Assembly (NCBI GenBank): GCA_017938925.1
Contig: JAGBAO010000013.1
Coordinates: forward strand, 351,037 to 415,036
DNA from: Bacteroidales bacterium
Lineage (GTDB): Bacteria; Bacteroidota; Bacteroidia; Bacteroidales; UBA932
DNA length: 64,000 nucleotides
Direction: 5' to 3'
Numbering within the stretch: position 1 is the stretch's first letter; each line of letters starts with the position of its first letter. Positions 15,340-24,055 of this stretch are shown here, in pieces. Made by a program: the position numbers and the translations under genes. The notes beneath the pieces are model-generated. The model was given only the letters and a program-made list of their open reading frames with translations, was not told the DNA's origin and made no database searches.

Positions 15340-18300
15340 TCAGAGTGAGTGGAACTCGATCTTGTAGAAAATCAAGCCTCCTGTCGGATATATCTTCACA
15401 ACTCCAGGAGTTACATCAAAGTCAAGCTTTACTGGTCCTTCAGATTTCTTAGACGCTCCAAATTTTTCAACAGGAGCAGAATCCCCTACCTTCACAGCAA
15501 CATTACGATTTTCCAGGTTATCATTTGTTCCAGATGAATGGACAGATAAAGTACCTGCCACATCTGCGGTAAACTCGAAATATCTCTTTGTTTCAGAACC
15601 CGCACCTCCAATCTGCCAATAGTAATATTCTACGTCATCGACTTTAGTAGTACTCCATTTAATACTTCCTCCTCCAGAAACCATCTTAAGACCATCAATA
15701 TCAATATTCCAATTGGTATCATCAGTATTCTTGGTTACTGCGTTCATAGCGGATTTCCACAAATCTGCCGAGAAATCCCAGACCTTGTCAACCTTAGCAG
15801 GAGCTGCTGGCACAGGGTCGTATCCCACTGCGTATGTATTACAATTAGCAAGTGTATAGATGTACACCACAGCTGCCTCTGTAATACCAGCAAGCATATC
15901 AGCAGTTACTTCTGTCTTCACCGGTTCAGCATCACTTGATGTCGGTGAATACTCCTGATAGAGAACTCTCACGTTCTTTGTACCAGCCACATTTGTCACG
16001 AGCGCAACAGCATATGCTCTATCTGTAGCTGAACTACTTCCAGAAATCACCTTGTGAGAAATCGTACCCGCCCGGGTAATCTTGAAAGACACATATCTAT
16101 TTGTCGGGATGTTATCTGATCCAAGCTCACTCGCACCTCCATGCTTATAACGCTTGCCATCAAGCTCTGCCCTATCACCGAATGTGAGTTTATCAATTGT
16201 TACAGCACCACTGTTCTCTGCGAACTTCTGTGCAGCAAATCCACCTGCCTCAGTGAGTTCCACAAAATATGTTTCTGTGATTGCAGACGGATCAACGATC
16301 TCTCCTGTATCCTCCACAGGAACATCATTCACATGGAATGAAAGTTCATATGGAGCAGACTCCTGACGGATGTAGTCATCTTCGGCAGGGACGGCTGTAA
16401 CCTCGATCTTGAAGTCACCGCCTTCTTCCTCCACAGAATATCCAGCTGTTGCGAAAGGATATGTTGTCTCTGTCACATTGTTCACCTTGCCGTCAATTGT
16501 CACATTGTAAGAAGCGGCAAAGTCAACAGGCTCCCATGTGAGGGTGATATTGCCCTCTGCACGCTCGTCAACGACTGTCTTGTCGATTGAGACAACAGGG
16601 GTTGCGAGAACCTTGTCAAGCACCTGAACATCTGATGTCCACTGGAGGAAGGTGAGGGTTGCAGGGTGGCAGCCATAGATATAGATCATCTTCTCCTCGC
16701 TGATGTTAGCGAATGTCACCTTCTGATACTCCGCACCTGCAGGTACTGAAGCAGAAACCTTTCCGTCAAGGCTTACAGTGAGGCTTGAATGACCGAGGGC
16801 CTCAGCAACAGAGAGGACAACTGAACCCGGCTGGTTCACCTTGATTCCGATCGCTCCGTCCACAGGAAGGCCCTCCTTGTCGAATGAAGCCTCTGCTGTG
16901 AATTCGAATCCGGTCTTACCGAAGTTGATAGGAGTGTTCTTCACATAGAAACGGATGCCGTCACGAACCATATCCTTGTCAGCAAGCTTCTTGAATGTCA
17001 AAGCATCTGTCAGGTCCCAAACTTTTCCTGTAGGAGTTACCTCCTGGGTGAGGTCCTCCGGAATCTCGACATAAGTCGCATACCACCTTGGGTCACCGGC
17101 ATTGGCAGCAATGACTTCCTTGTTGATTACATTGAACTTGTCACGGCCGCTGTCAACGCAAGGGTCTGAATCGAGTTCAAAGCTGTCACCTACAAGGATT
17201 CTTGCCCTTCCCTCTTCTGCCGCTTTCTTAAGTTCATCACCAGCAAGGGCCGAACCATCTTTCTGAGGGATGAAGAACCTGTCGTAGCAGTTGTAGTAGA
17301 AGTTGTCTGAGAGCTCGGTAGGGAACGCGGAAGTAGAGTTCTTTGCAACGAGGCAGCATCTCTTGTTGGCATCATTCATGTTAAGGAACACGTTGTGTGT
17401 CAGCACGAACTTCGGAGCAGCACCGGCTGCATTGAGAGCCCTGATATTGAAGATACCGTTGTTGTTGCCGTTATTGGCAAAGCAAAGGTTGTTGAATGTA
17501 CAATGAGTAAGAGAGATGGACTCAAGCTTGGTGTTCGCATCTAAACGGAAGTAAGTACGTCCTCCTACATTGAAGGTACAGTTTTCAAATGAGATATCTC
17601 CAACAACTGCAGCTCCACGGAAGTCAAAGCAGTCACCGCCGTCTCCACCTACATTATTCACGGCCACTCCCTCATAACTGATCGATGTCACCTTAGGAGC
17701 CTTGCTGTTCTCATAAAGCATACCGCGCAGGTAATTGTTGAGATTACAGTTCAGCACTGTGATGCTTTCCACTGTCGCTGCAGCATCGAACGTAAGGTGA
17801 TGAGGATAATCAGCCAGAGACATTCCATCGAATGTGAGGGCCTCGCAATGAATGCTTGTCACGTCAGCTCCGATCTTGAGTCCTCCCTGGATGACAGGCT
17901 GTGCGCCTTCAGGAGTTCCGTCTCCATAAAGTTTCACCGACTTGGTGAGCGCAACGCTTCCAATCTGATATGGAGTCTCTGAGTAAGCCACCTTGATCAC
18001 AGCTGCACCGTCAGCTATAGCCTGTTTGAGGGCCTCGACTGTAGCAACCTCTGTCGCGCCTTCGATTGAAGGACGTGTCCAGGCGATCACCTGACCTCGG
18101 TCTGCACTCTTGAAATAAACTCCGAGAGTGTAGTTCACAGAAGGATTAAGTCCTGTCACCTCAGCCTGGCCAGCCTCGACATCTTCTTTCGTGAGGTCAA
18201 AGCGAGTGTAGTCCTCATCTGCATTGAGAGCAGGAGTGATGCGTACGTGATCCACTTCAGGGTCCTTGGTCCACTTGATGGTGATGGAAGTCTCCGACCT

Positions 18301-18744
18301 GTCCACAAGTTCAGGATTAAGGGATGACTTGACAGCATAGGTCTCAAGAGCGCGGTCGTAAACGGCCCACTCGGAGTCCGCGATCACGCCTTCTCCATTG
18401 ACAGCCTTGACACGGGCATAGTAGGTCATGTCGGCTTCAAGATCCACCTTGTATGGCAGTTCATCAGCAAGGATGGTGTAGCTCTGCACAAGAGCTGTCA
18501 TCTCCTCGTCAGAATACAGTTCGAGAACGAACTCAGTTGCTCCCTTGGATTTTGTCCACGAGAATTCGATGAACTCACCGTCAATGATCTTGGCAGAGAG
18601 CTCTGTAGGAGTCATGCAACGTCCGAGAGTGATCTCGTCATTGATGTCCACAATCTCCTCGGCGCAGCCTGTGAGGGCTGCTCCGAAAGCGATCATGGAT
18701 ACTCCGAGTATTATAGCTGAAAATAATCTTTTCATAATCGTCAT
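15340..18744 (-). CDS. Large surface lipoprotein, FN3 plus DUF4957/DUF5123-type domains (SusE/F position)
   Basis: The 1134-aa protein has a lipoprotein signal (AALTGC, C27 from the first Met). Two FN3-like domains cover about residues 45-130 and 140-230. A beta-helix-like region follows, as in DUF4957/DUF5123 proteins of pectin loci (about 240-580, with repeated short turns such as SITVLNCNLNNY and ISFENCTFNV). Further beta modules follow. It probably binds pectin fragments at the cell surface beside SusCD. It follows SusD by 3 nt. The fourth codon is also Met (18735) and gives better spacing from the SusD stop. Base composition shifts by eye from GC-rich at the gene start to more AT-rich near its end, which may mean module shuffling. 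Confidence 0.85.
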   Translation of the reverse strand: MTIMKRLFSAIILGVSMIAFGAALTGCAEEIVDINDEITLGRCMTPTELSAKIIDGEFIEFSWTKSKGATEFVLELYSDEEMTALVQSYTILADELPYKVDLEADMTYYARVKAVNGEGVIADSEWAVYDRALETYAVKSSLNPELVDRSETSITIKWTKDPEVDHVRITPALNADEDYTRFDLTKEDVEAGQAEVTGLNPSVNYTLGVYFKSADRGQVIAWTRPSIEGATEVATVEALKQAIADGAAVIKVAYSETPYQIGSVALTKSVKLYGDGTPEGAQPVIQGGLKIGADVTSIHCEALTFDGMSLADYPHHLTFDAAATVESITVLNCNLNNYLRGMLYENSKAPKVTSISYEGVAVNNVGGDGGDCFDFRGAAVVGDISFENCTFNVGGRTYFRLDANTKLESISLTHCTFNNLCFANNGNNNGIFNIRALNAAGAAPKFVLTHNVFLNMNDANKRCCLVAKNSTSAFPTELSDNFYYNCYDRFFIPQKDGSALAGDELKKAAEEGRARILVGDSFELDSDPCVDSGRDKFNVINKEVIAANAGDPRWYATYVEIPEDLTQEVTPTGKVWDLTDALTFKKLADKDMVRDGIRFYVKNTPINFGKTGFEFTAEASFDKEGLPVDGAIGIKVNQPGSVVLSVAEALGHSSLTVSLDGKVSASVPAGAEYQKVTFANISEEKMIYIYGCHPATLTFLQWTSDVQVLDKVLATPVVSIDKTVVDERAEGNITLTWEPVDFAASYNVTIDGKVNNVTETTYPFATAGYSVEEEGGDFKIEVTAVPAEDDYIRQESAPYELSFHVNDVPVEDTGEIVDPSAITETYFVELTEAGGFAAQKFAENSGAVTIDKLTFGDRAELDGKRYKHGGASELGSDNIPTNRYVSFKITRAGTISHKVISGSSSATDRAYAVALVTNVAGTKNVRVLYQEYSPTSSDAEPVKTEVTADMLAGITEAAVVYIYTLANCNTYAVGYDPVPAAPAKVDKVWDFSADLWKSAMNAVTKNTDDTNWNIDIDGLKMVSGGGSIKWSTTKVDDVEYYYWQIGGAGSETKRYFEFTADVAGTLSVHSSGTNDNLENRNVAVKVGDSAPVEKFGASKKSEGPVKLDFDVTPGVVKIYPTGGLIFYKIEFHSL

Positions 18745-18747
18745 ATA

Positions 18748-20637
18748 TTAAAATCCATAGTCATTGAAGAGAGTTCCCTGGCTGTTCACGAGGGTTGCCT
18801 CAGGTATAGGCCACCACTGACGTGTGTCAGGATCAATGTCATAGAATGAATCAAGCTTCTCCTGTGCTGAAGCGCTCTGAACTTCGGCACCTGTTTCCTT
18901 GTCCTCTGAAGTGAACTTGAAATAGGTGGAGACAACACCCTTGGAGTCTTTGTAGCACTCCCATCCTTCACCCTCAGGTGCAGCGGAGGTAGTGATCTTT
19001 TCATGGTATCCATAAGTCTCAAGAGAGCCGTCTGCTGCATATCTGTACCATACTGCAGGACCGAAATCGTTGCCAGCATTGTCCATCCATGCCTTGAGTT
19101 CAGCCTTGGACTCGTCCATCTTGGTCTTGAGAAGATTCCAGCGGATGAGGTCCTGCTTGCGGAGCATCTCGCCTACGAACTCGAACGCACGCTCGTCAAC
19201 GATGGCATTGAAGACAGCCTCCTGGCCGCTGAGGCCGTTCACATATGCTGTAGCCATGCCTTCATTGCCCTTATATGCCCTCTGGCGCACCTTGAGGAGG
19301 CAATCCTTTGCAAACTGCTCGTCACGTGCACCGCATGCAGGGTCGTTTGCAATCTCGGCTGCCATAAGGAGGATGTCTGCATACCTCATATATATAGGCT
19401 TGATTCCGTCATCGTTACCTCCGTTATAAGGAACCTTTGTCTGCCACTCGAGGCGGAACTTTCCGAAATACCAGTCATTCGGTCCGGCAAGAGCCTGGAC
19501 GTTCTTCTTTCCGTCAGGTCCGAGAACCCATTTCCAGTTCACGCAGCTGAGGTCACGACGGACATCTTCCTTTTCATATTTCCAGTAGAGGGTCGGAACA
19601 GGACCGGCTGTACCTCCGCGAGAAGAAGTAGGGCCTGAAGTCCATTCAGGATTTCCATCTGTCCTGATGGCGAATGTGTAGTTCCAGCGGCCGCGTGTGT
19701 CTGATGAAGGGATGACATAGATCACTTCCTTTCCGGCAGCAATGTCCATGTTGTTGAACTCCTTCCAGAGCTGCTCGTAGTCCATAAGTGAAAGACCTGA
19801 GTTCTCGATCACATCCTTGAGAGCTGCAAGAGCCTTCGGATAGAGGACTTCCTTCTGGAGGTCAGGATCGTTCGAGAGTCTCACTGTACCTGCATTGCCG
19901 GTTCCCACTGTTCCTTCGTCAGGACGGAGGGAATAGCCGGAGGCCATGAGGCAGAGACGTGCGTAGAGTCCCTTTGCAAAAGCAAGGCTCGGACGGTCAG
20001 TTGTGGCGGTCACAGCGCTCTTGCCTGGCCATGCCATATATCCGAATGCCTCTTCGAGATCTGCGAGGAGCTGCTTGTAGATGACGTCCTTGTCAGACTT
20101 GTTGATGTAGATTGTCTCGGCAGAAATAGGCTCGAAACGTGCAGGGACTTCGCCGTAAGCCTTGAGGAGCTCGGTGTAGAGAAGTGCACGAGCGCAGAGA
20201 GCCTCGCCAAGGAGAGCCGCCATGTCTGCATTCTCGGCCGGATTACCGTAATCGCGGATTCCCTGGATAGCGAGGTTGGCCCTCTCGATTCCGCCCATGA
20301 GCTCGTTGTACGGACCGTTGGCCAGGTTGAGCTGGCCGTTGGTAGCTGTCGACGAATACCTTGCTATGCTTGACTTTTCGTCAGCCTTTGTGCTGTTATA
20401 AAGCTCGATATCGGTGTTGAAGCCGTACCAAGGGAGGTAGCGTCCACGATGGCAGTTCGTGTGACCGAACACCTCGTAGATTCCGAATACGTTGTATTCT
20501 GCAAGAGTGTAGTTGGCGAACACCTTCTCAGCATCGAAAGATGACTGCACAGGTGTCGTGAGGCCGTCTTCGCACGAAGTCAGTGCCGCAGCCGCAATCA
20601 TTCCTGCACCAATCAGTATTTTATTTAAAAGTTTCAT
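18748..20637 (-). CDS. SusD/RagB family outer-membrane lipoprotein (pectin locus)
   Basis: SusD-like proteins cap the SusC channel and capture oligosaccharides at the cell surface. I start at 20637 (MKLLNKILIGAG..), not ten codons earlier, because this gives a normal signal peptide ending in AALTSC. The mature protein shows the family's helical TPR-like pattern, for example LLGEALCARALLYTELLKAYGEVP, PIYMRYADILLMAAEIAND and VDERAFEFVGEMLRKQDLIRW near the C-terminus. Length is about 629 aa. It lies downstream of SusC; the 75-bp gap holds a dispersed repeat. Confidence 0.94.
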   Translation of the reverse strand: MKLLNKILIGAGMIAAAALTSCEDGLTTPVQSSFDAEKVFANYTLAEYNVFGIYEVFGHTNCHRGRYLPWYGFNTDIELYNSTKADEKSSIARYSSTATNGQLNLANGPYNELMGGIERANLAIQGIRDYGNPAENADMAALLGEALCARALLYTELLKAYGEVPARFEPISAETIYINKSDKDVIYKQLLADLEEAFGYMAWPGKSAVTATTDRPSLAFAKGLYARLCLMASGYSLRPDEGTVGTGNAGTVRLSNDPDLQKEVLYPKALAALKDVIENSGLSLMDYEQLWKEFNNMDIAAGKEVIYVIPSSDTRGRWNYTFAIRTDGNPEWTSGPTSSRGGTAGPVPTLYWKYEKEDVRRDLSCVNWKWVLGPDGKKNVQALAGPNDWYFGKFRLEWQTKVPYNGGNDDGIKPIYMRYADILLMAAEIANDPACGARDEQFAKDCLLKVRQRAYKGNEGMATAYVNGLSGQEAVFNAIVDERAFEFVGEMLRKQDLIRWNLLKTKMDESKAELKAWMDNAGNDFGPAVWYRYAADGSLETYGYHEKITTSAAPEGEGWECYKDSKGVVSTYFKFTSEDKETGAEVQSASAQEKLDSFYDIDPDTRQWWPIPEATLVNSQGTLFNDYGF

Positions 20638-20657
20638 ATTTTTCCTTTTTATATAAA

Positions 20658-20682
20658 GATTCTTCACTTCGTTCAGAATGAC
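20658..20682 (-). repeat. Dispersed GTCATTCTGA-type repeat between susC and susD
   Basis: On the minus strand GTCATTCTGAACGAAGTGAAG fits the dispersed Bacteroidota repeat also found at 1626-1652. It lies between the SusC stop and SusD start and could form a small hairpin in the mRNA. Confidence 0.75.
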
Positions 20683-20712
20683 CTCGGGTCGTTCTGATTG
20701 ACATGTAAGGAA

Positions 20713-23700
20713 TTAGAATGTGACATTGACACCGACTACATATCCGATGCTCTTAGGATAAGCCGAGCAGTCCACACCTGGAGTAAGAGGAGTCTTACGT
20801 CTTGTATCGACCTCAGGGTCATAGCCGGAATACTTGGTGAGGCAGAAGAGGTTTGTTCCGGTAACATAGAAACGGAGCTTCTGCATCTTGATCTTCATTG
20901 TCCACTTCTGAGGAAGAGTGTAACCGATGGTTGCAGACTGGAGGCGGAGGAATGATCCGTCCTCGACAGCCCAGTCAGAGAAGATCGCCTTGTTTGCACC
21001 AGGGTTCCACATTGTGGTTCCTGCGTTCACCTCGTTCAGACGGTCAGGATCCGTGATCTCTTCTCCTGTTTCCCAGTCGATGTTGGTCCAGCGGTTGCCA
21101 ACATTCATCGAAGTGAGAAGGTTGCGGTTCGAGTACTTGCGTGAGTGGCTGAACTCGATCTTGTTGGCGTTGTAGATGTCGTTGCCGAACACATAGCTGA
21201 AGTTAGCCGAGAAGTCGAAGCCGTAGAGGTATCCTGAGAGATTGAAACCGCCGACACCAAGAGGCTGGGCGTTTCCGATCACCACCTTGTCATCCACAGT
21301 GATCTTTCCGTCACCGTTCTGGTCCTTGATCTTCATGGCTCCCGGACGGAAGAACTCTGATCCGAGGATGTCGGATGCATCCACTGTGCCTTCATTTGCC
21401 ACCCACGTCTTTCCGTCGTGCGTGAACTCGTCAACCGAGTAGCGTCCGTCAGACTCATAACCGTACATGTTTCCGAGAGGACGGCCGACTGTAACCACAT
21501 AGTCAGGACCGATCTCTGTCGATGCCCACTCTGATGTAGCCTCGATCTTCTCAAGACCTCCGAGACTGGTCACCTTGTTCTCGTTCAAGCTGATGTTGCC
21601 GCCGAGAGTGAGGCCGAAGTTCTTCTTCTCGACGATCACGAAATTGACTGAAGCCTCGAAACCGCGGTTCTGAACCGAACCAAGATTGCGGTACTGGTAG
21701 TCATAGCCGGATCCTGCAACAGGGAACTGGATGAGGAGGTCGTTGGTAGTGTTGTGATATACTTCGAACGATCCGCTGATCCTGCTTCCGAGGAATGCAT
21801 AGTCGAGACCTATGTTATGAGACACCGTAGTCTCCCAGGTGAGATCTGGATTAGGCATGATCGACTTTCCGCCGACTGTTGTTGCACCCCACCATGTGTT
21901 GCCCATGGAGATCCACTGAGTGTTGTTCGCCTGGAAAAGAAGGCTGGAGATATTAGAAGGAATGTTGTTGTTACCTGCAGTACCGTAGCTGTAGCGGAGC
22001 TTCAGGTTGTCAAGCCATGATGCATCCTTGAGGAAGCCCTCGTTAGAGATTGTCCAAGATGCGGCTGCTGACGGGAATATACCCCACTGGTTGCCCTGGG
22101 TGAACTTTGAAGAACCGTCGGCACGGACTGTAGCTGACACTGCATATCTGCCGCCGTATTCGTAGTTCGCTCTTCCGAAGAATGAAAGGAGCTGCTCGTT
22201 AGGGTTGTAGAAGTTGTTGGAAGCCACCGGAGTACCTGAGGCCATGAAGTTCCACGCCTTCTGGGAATCAAAGAATACAGGGAAGCCCTCGATGGTCGAA
22301 GACAGGGTGTTAGACTTCGTGAGGATATACTCCTGACCGAGGAGGACGTCGAGCTTGTGGTTGTCGTTCTTGAGAACCTCGGCGAAGTTGTAGTTGATTG
22401 TGTTGGTTGTACGGTACTTTGTGCGGAACGCATTCTTATACTGTGTGGCAGGCTGGTTCTTTATGGTTGCAGTGTTGCCCGCATAGTATGTTGTAAGACC
22501 GTAGAAACGGTTGTCCTCCTGAGAGTAGTCATCAATACCTCCCTCGACCTTGAGGTTCAGGTTCTTGATGATATGCCAGGTCACGGCACCGTTGAGTGTC
22601 CAGTTCTTACGGATCCTCTTGTTGTCGTTGTCAGCGACAGAAAGGAGAGGCGGAGCATTGTCGCCATAGTCCTCCGCAAGGTCTGAATCAGTCGCTACAC
22701 CTGTGATAGGGAACGGAGTATATTGAACAGCATGCTTCAGACGTCCGTTGCTTGATGTAGAACCGCCGTCATTGAGGGAGTTGGCACCTGCGCCCATTAC
22801 CTCTGTGCGTGAATATCTTGCATTGATATCGACAGTGATCTGCCTGATAGGCTTGTACTGGGTCTTGAAGTTGAGGTTGTCCCTCTTGTAGTCCGAGTTC
22901 ATCATGATGGCCTTGTCACCCACATGAGCGTAGCTGGCAGTCCACTTCACCTTATCTGTAGCTCCGGAAACGGAGATATTCTGGTTGAATGTTCTTCCTG
23001 TGTTTCCGAATACCTTCTTCACCCAGTCGTTCTTTGCGACATCCTTGTAAAGATCCATATCCACAAAATCGCCGAACACCTTGATGTAGTCATCATCAAG
23101 CTTGTCCCTGAGGAGCGCGAACTCATACTGGTTCTGGACGAAGTCATATGGAGAACCTGTCTGGATGGCATCGGCATTGGCCATCTTCTTCTGTCCCCAA
23201 TATGCGTTGTAGTTGACTGAGATCTTGCCGGAGGTACCGGACTTCGTGGTCACGAGCACAACGCCGTTGGCACCGCGGGAACCGTAGATCGCTGTCGAGA
23301 ATGCATCCTTCAGCACGTCGATCGACTGAATGTCGGATGCAGGAATGTCAGAAATGCTTTCCACAGGGAAACCGTCAACGATGTAGAGAGGAGAGGCATC
23401 CTGAGTGATGGAACCGCCACCACGTACACGGATCTTGATCTCCGCATCAGGATCACCCTCAGTTGTGGTGACCTGGACACCGGCCATCTTACCTGTGAGA
23501 GCCTCACCCACGGTTGCCACCGGCACCTGCTGGAGAGTCTCGTTTCCGACAGATGTCACCGAACCCATCAGGTCACGACGCCTAACGGTCGCATAACCGA
23601 TGACCACGGTTTCATCAAGGAAGTTCGAATCATCTTCGAGGACAACATTGATGGTGGTCTTGTCACCGATGACCACTTCCTTTGTTGCCAGTCCGATCAT

Positions 23701-23928
23701 TGAGAAGACGAGAGTCTTTCCCTTTGCGGAAGGGACATTGATGGCATAATCGCCATCGACACCCGTCGAAACACCTAAAGTTGTGCCGTCCACGAAAACA
23801 GACACGCCTATCAGAGGCTGACCGTTGACGTCTGACACGACACCCTTGATCTCCTGCGCACTTGCCGCAAAGACTGTGGCAAAGAGTCCGAAGATCAGCA
23901 GAGAAATCCTGTAAGTCAGATTTTTCAT
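20713..23928 (-). CDS. SusC/RagA family TonB-dependent transporter (pectin locus)
   Basis: This outer-membrane transporter should import pectin oligosaccharides with energy from TonB. The 1071-aa protein has a signal peptide ending in ASA, a carboxypeptidase-regulatory-like domain (GVVSDVNGQPLIGVSVFVDG), the SusC motif before the plug (LDETVVIGYATVRRRDLMGS), the plug region with PLYIVDGFPV and AIYGSRGANGVVLVTTK, and a long beta-barrel ending in an aromatic residue (GVNVTF). There is no N-terminal STN extension, so it is not a sigma/anti-sigma-type transducer. Regulation is presumably by the HTCS at 28417-32640. Confidence 0.96.
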   Translation of the reverse strand: MKNLTYRISLLIFGLFATVFAASAQEIKGVVSDVNGQPLIGVSVFVDGTTLGVSTGVDGDYAINVPSAKGKTLVFSMIGLATKEVVIGDKTTINVVLEDDSNFLDETVVIGYATVRRRDLMGSVTSVGNETLQQVPVATVGEALTGKMAGVQVTTTEGDPDAEIKIRVRGGGSITQDASPLYIVDGFPVESISDIPASDIQSIDVLKDAFSTAIYGSRGANGVVLVTTKSGTSGKISVNYNAYWGQKKMANADAIQTGSPYDFVQNQYEFALLRDKLDDDYIKVFGDFVDMDLYKDVAKNDWVKKVFGNTGRTFNQNISVSGATDKVKWTASYAHVGDKAIMMNSDYKRDNLNFKTQYKPIRQITVDINARYSRTEVMGAGANSLNDGGSTSSNGRLKHAVQYTPFPITGVATDSDLAEDYGDNAPPLLSVADNDNKRIRKNWTLNGAVTWHIIKNLNLKVEGGIDDYSQEDNRFYGLTTYYAGNTATIKNQPATQYKNAFRTKYRTTNTINYNFAEVLKNDNHKLDVLLGQEYILTKSNTLSSTIEGFPVFFDSQKAWNFMASGTPVASNNFYNPNEQLLSFFGRANYEYGGRYAVSATVRADGSSKFTQGNQWGIFPSAAASWTISNEGFLKDASWLDNLKLRYSYGTAGNNNIPSNISSLLFQANNTQWISMGNTWWGATTVGGKSIMPNPDLTWETTVSHNIGLDYAFLGSRISGSFEVYHNTTNDLLIQFPVAGSGYDYQYRNLGSVQNRGFEASVNFVIVEKKNFGLTLGGNISLNENKVTSLGGLEKIEATSEWASTEIGPDYVVTVGRPLGNMYGYESDGRYSVDEFTHDGKTWVANEGTVDASDILGSEFFRPGAMKIKDQNGDGKITVDDKVVIGNAQPLGVGGFNLSGYLYGFDFSANFSYVFGNDIYNANKIEFSHSRKYSNRNLLTSMNVGNRWTNIDWETGEEITDPDRLNEVNAGTTMWNPGANKAIFSDWAVEDGSFLRLQSATIGYTLPQKWTMKIKMQKLRFYVTGTNLFCLTKYSGYDPEVDTRRKTPLTPGVDCSAYPKSIGYVVGVNVTF

Positions 23929-23968
23929 AATTGAACTTTTTTGGTTATTGTTTAGTAGTTAGTGAATT

Positions 23969-23991
23969 TTCGATATTGCGAATTTATCGAA
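23969..23991 (-). promoter_or_regulatory. Inverted repeat upstream of pectin susC (possible regulator site)
   Basis: TTCGATA and TATCGAA flank 9 nt, about 40 bp before the SusC ATG. A weak -7-like TAAATTCG overlaps it. It may be a regulator or sigma site, but no second copy is seen elsewhere in the locus. Confidence 0.3.
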
Positions 23992-24055
23992 TCAGCAAAA
24001 AGTCTTCAGGGAGTTTTTATCGCATTGCTTGTACTTTTTAACAGCAGTGCCCCTG

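Noticed and set aside
20713-23928. SusC as part of an ECF sigma/anti-sigma signalling system
   Set aside because: No STN extension is present in either SusC and no sigma or anti-sigma gene is in the window.
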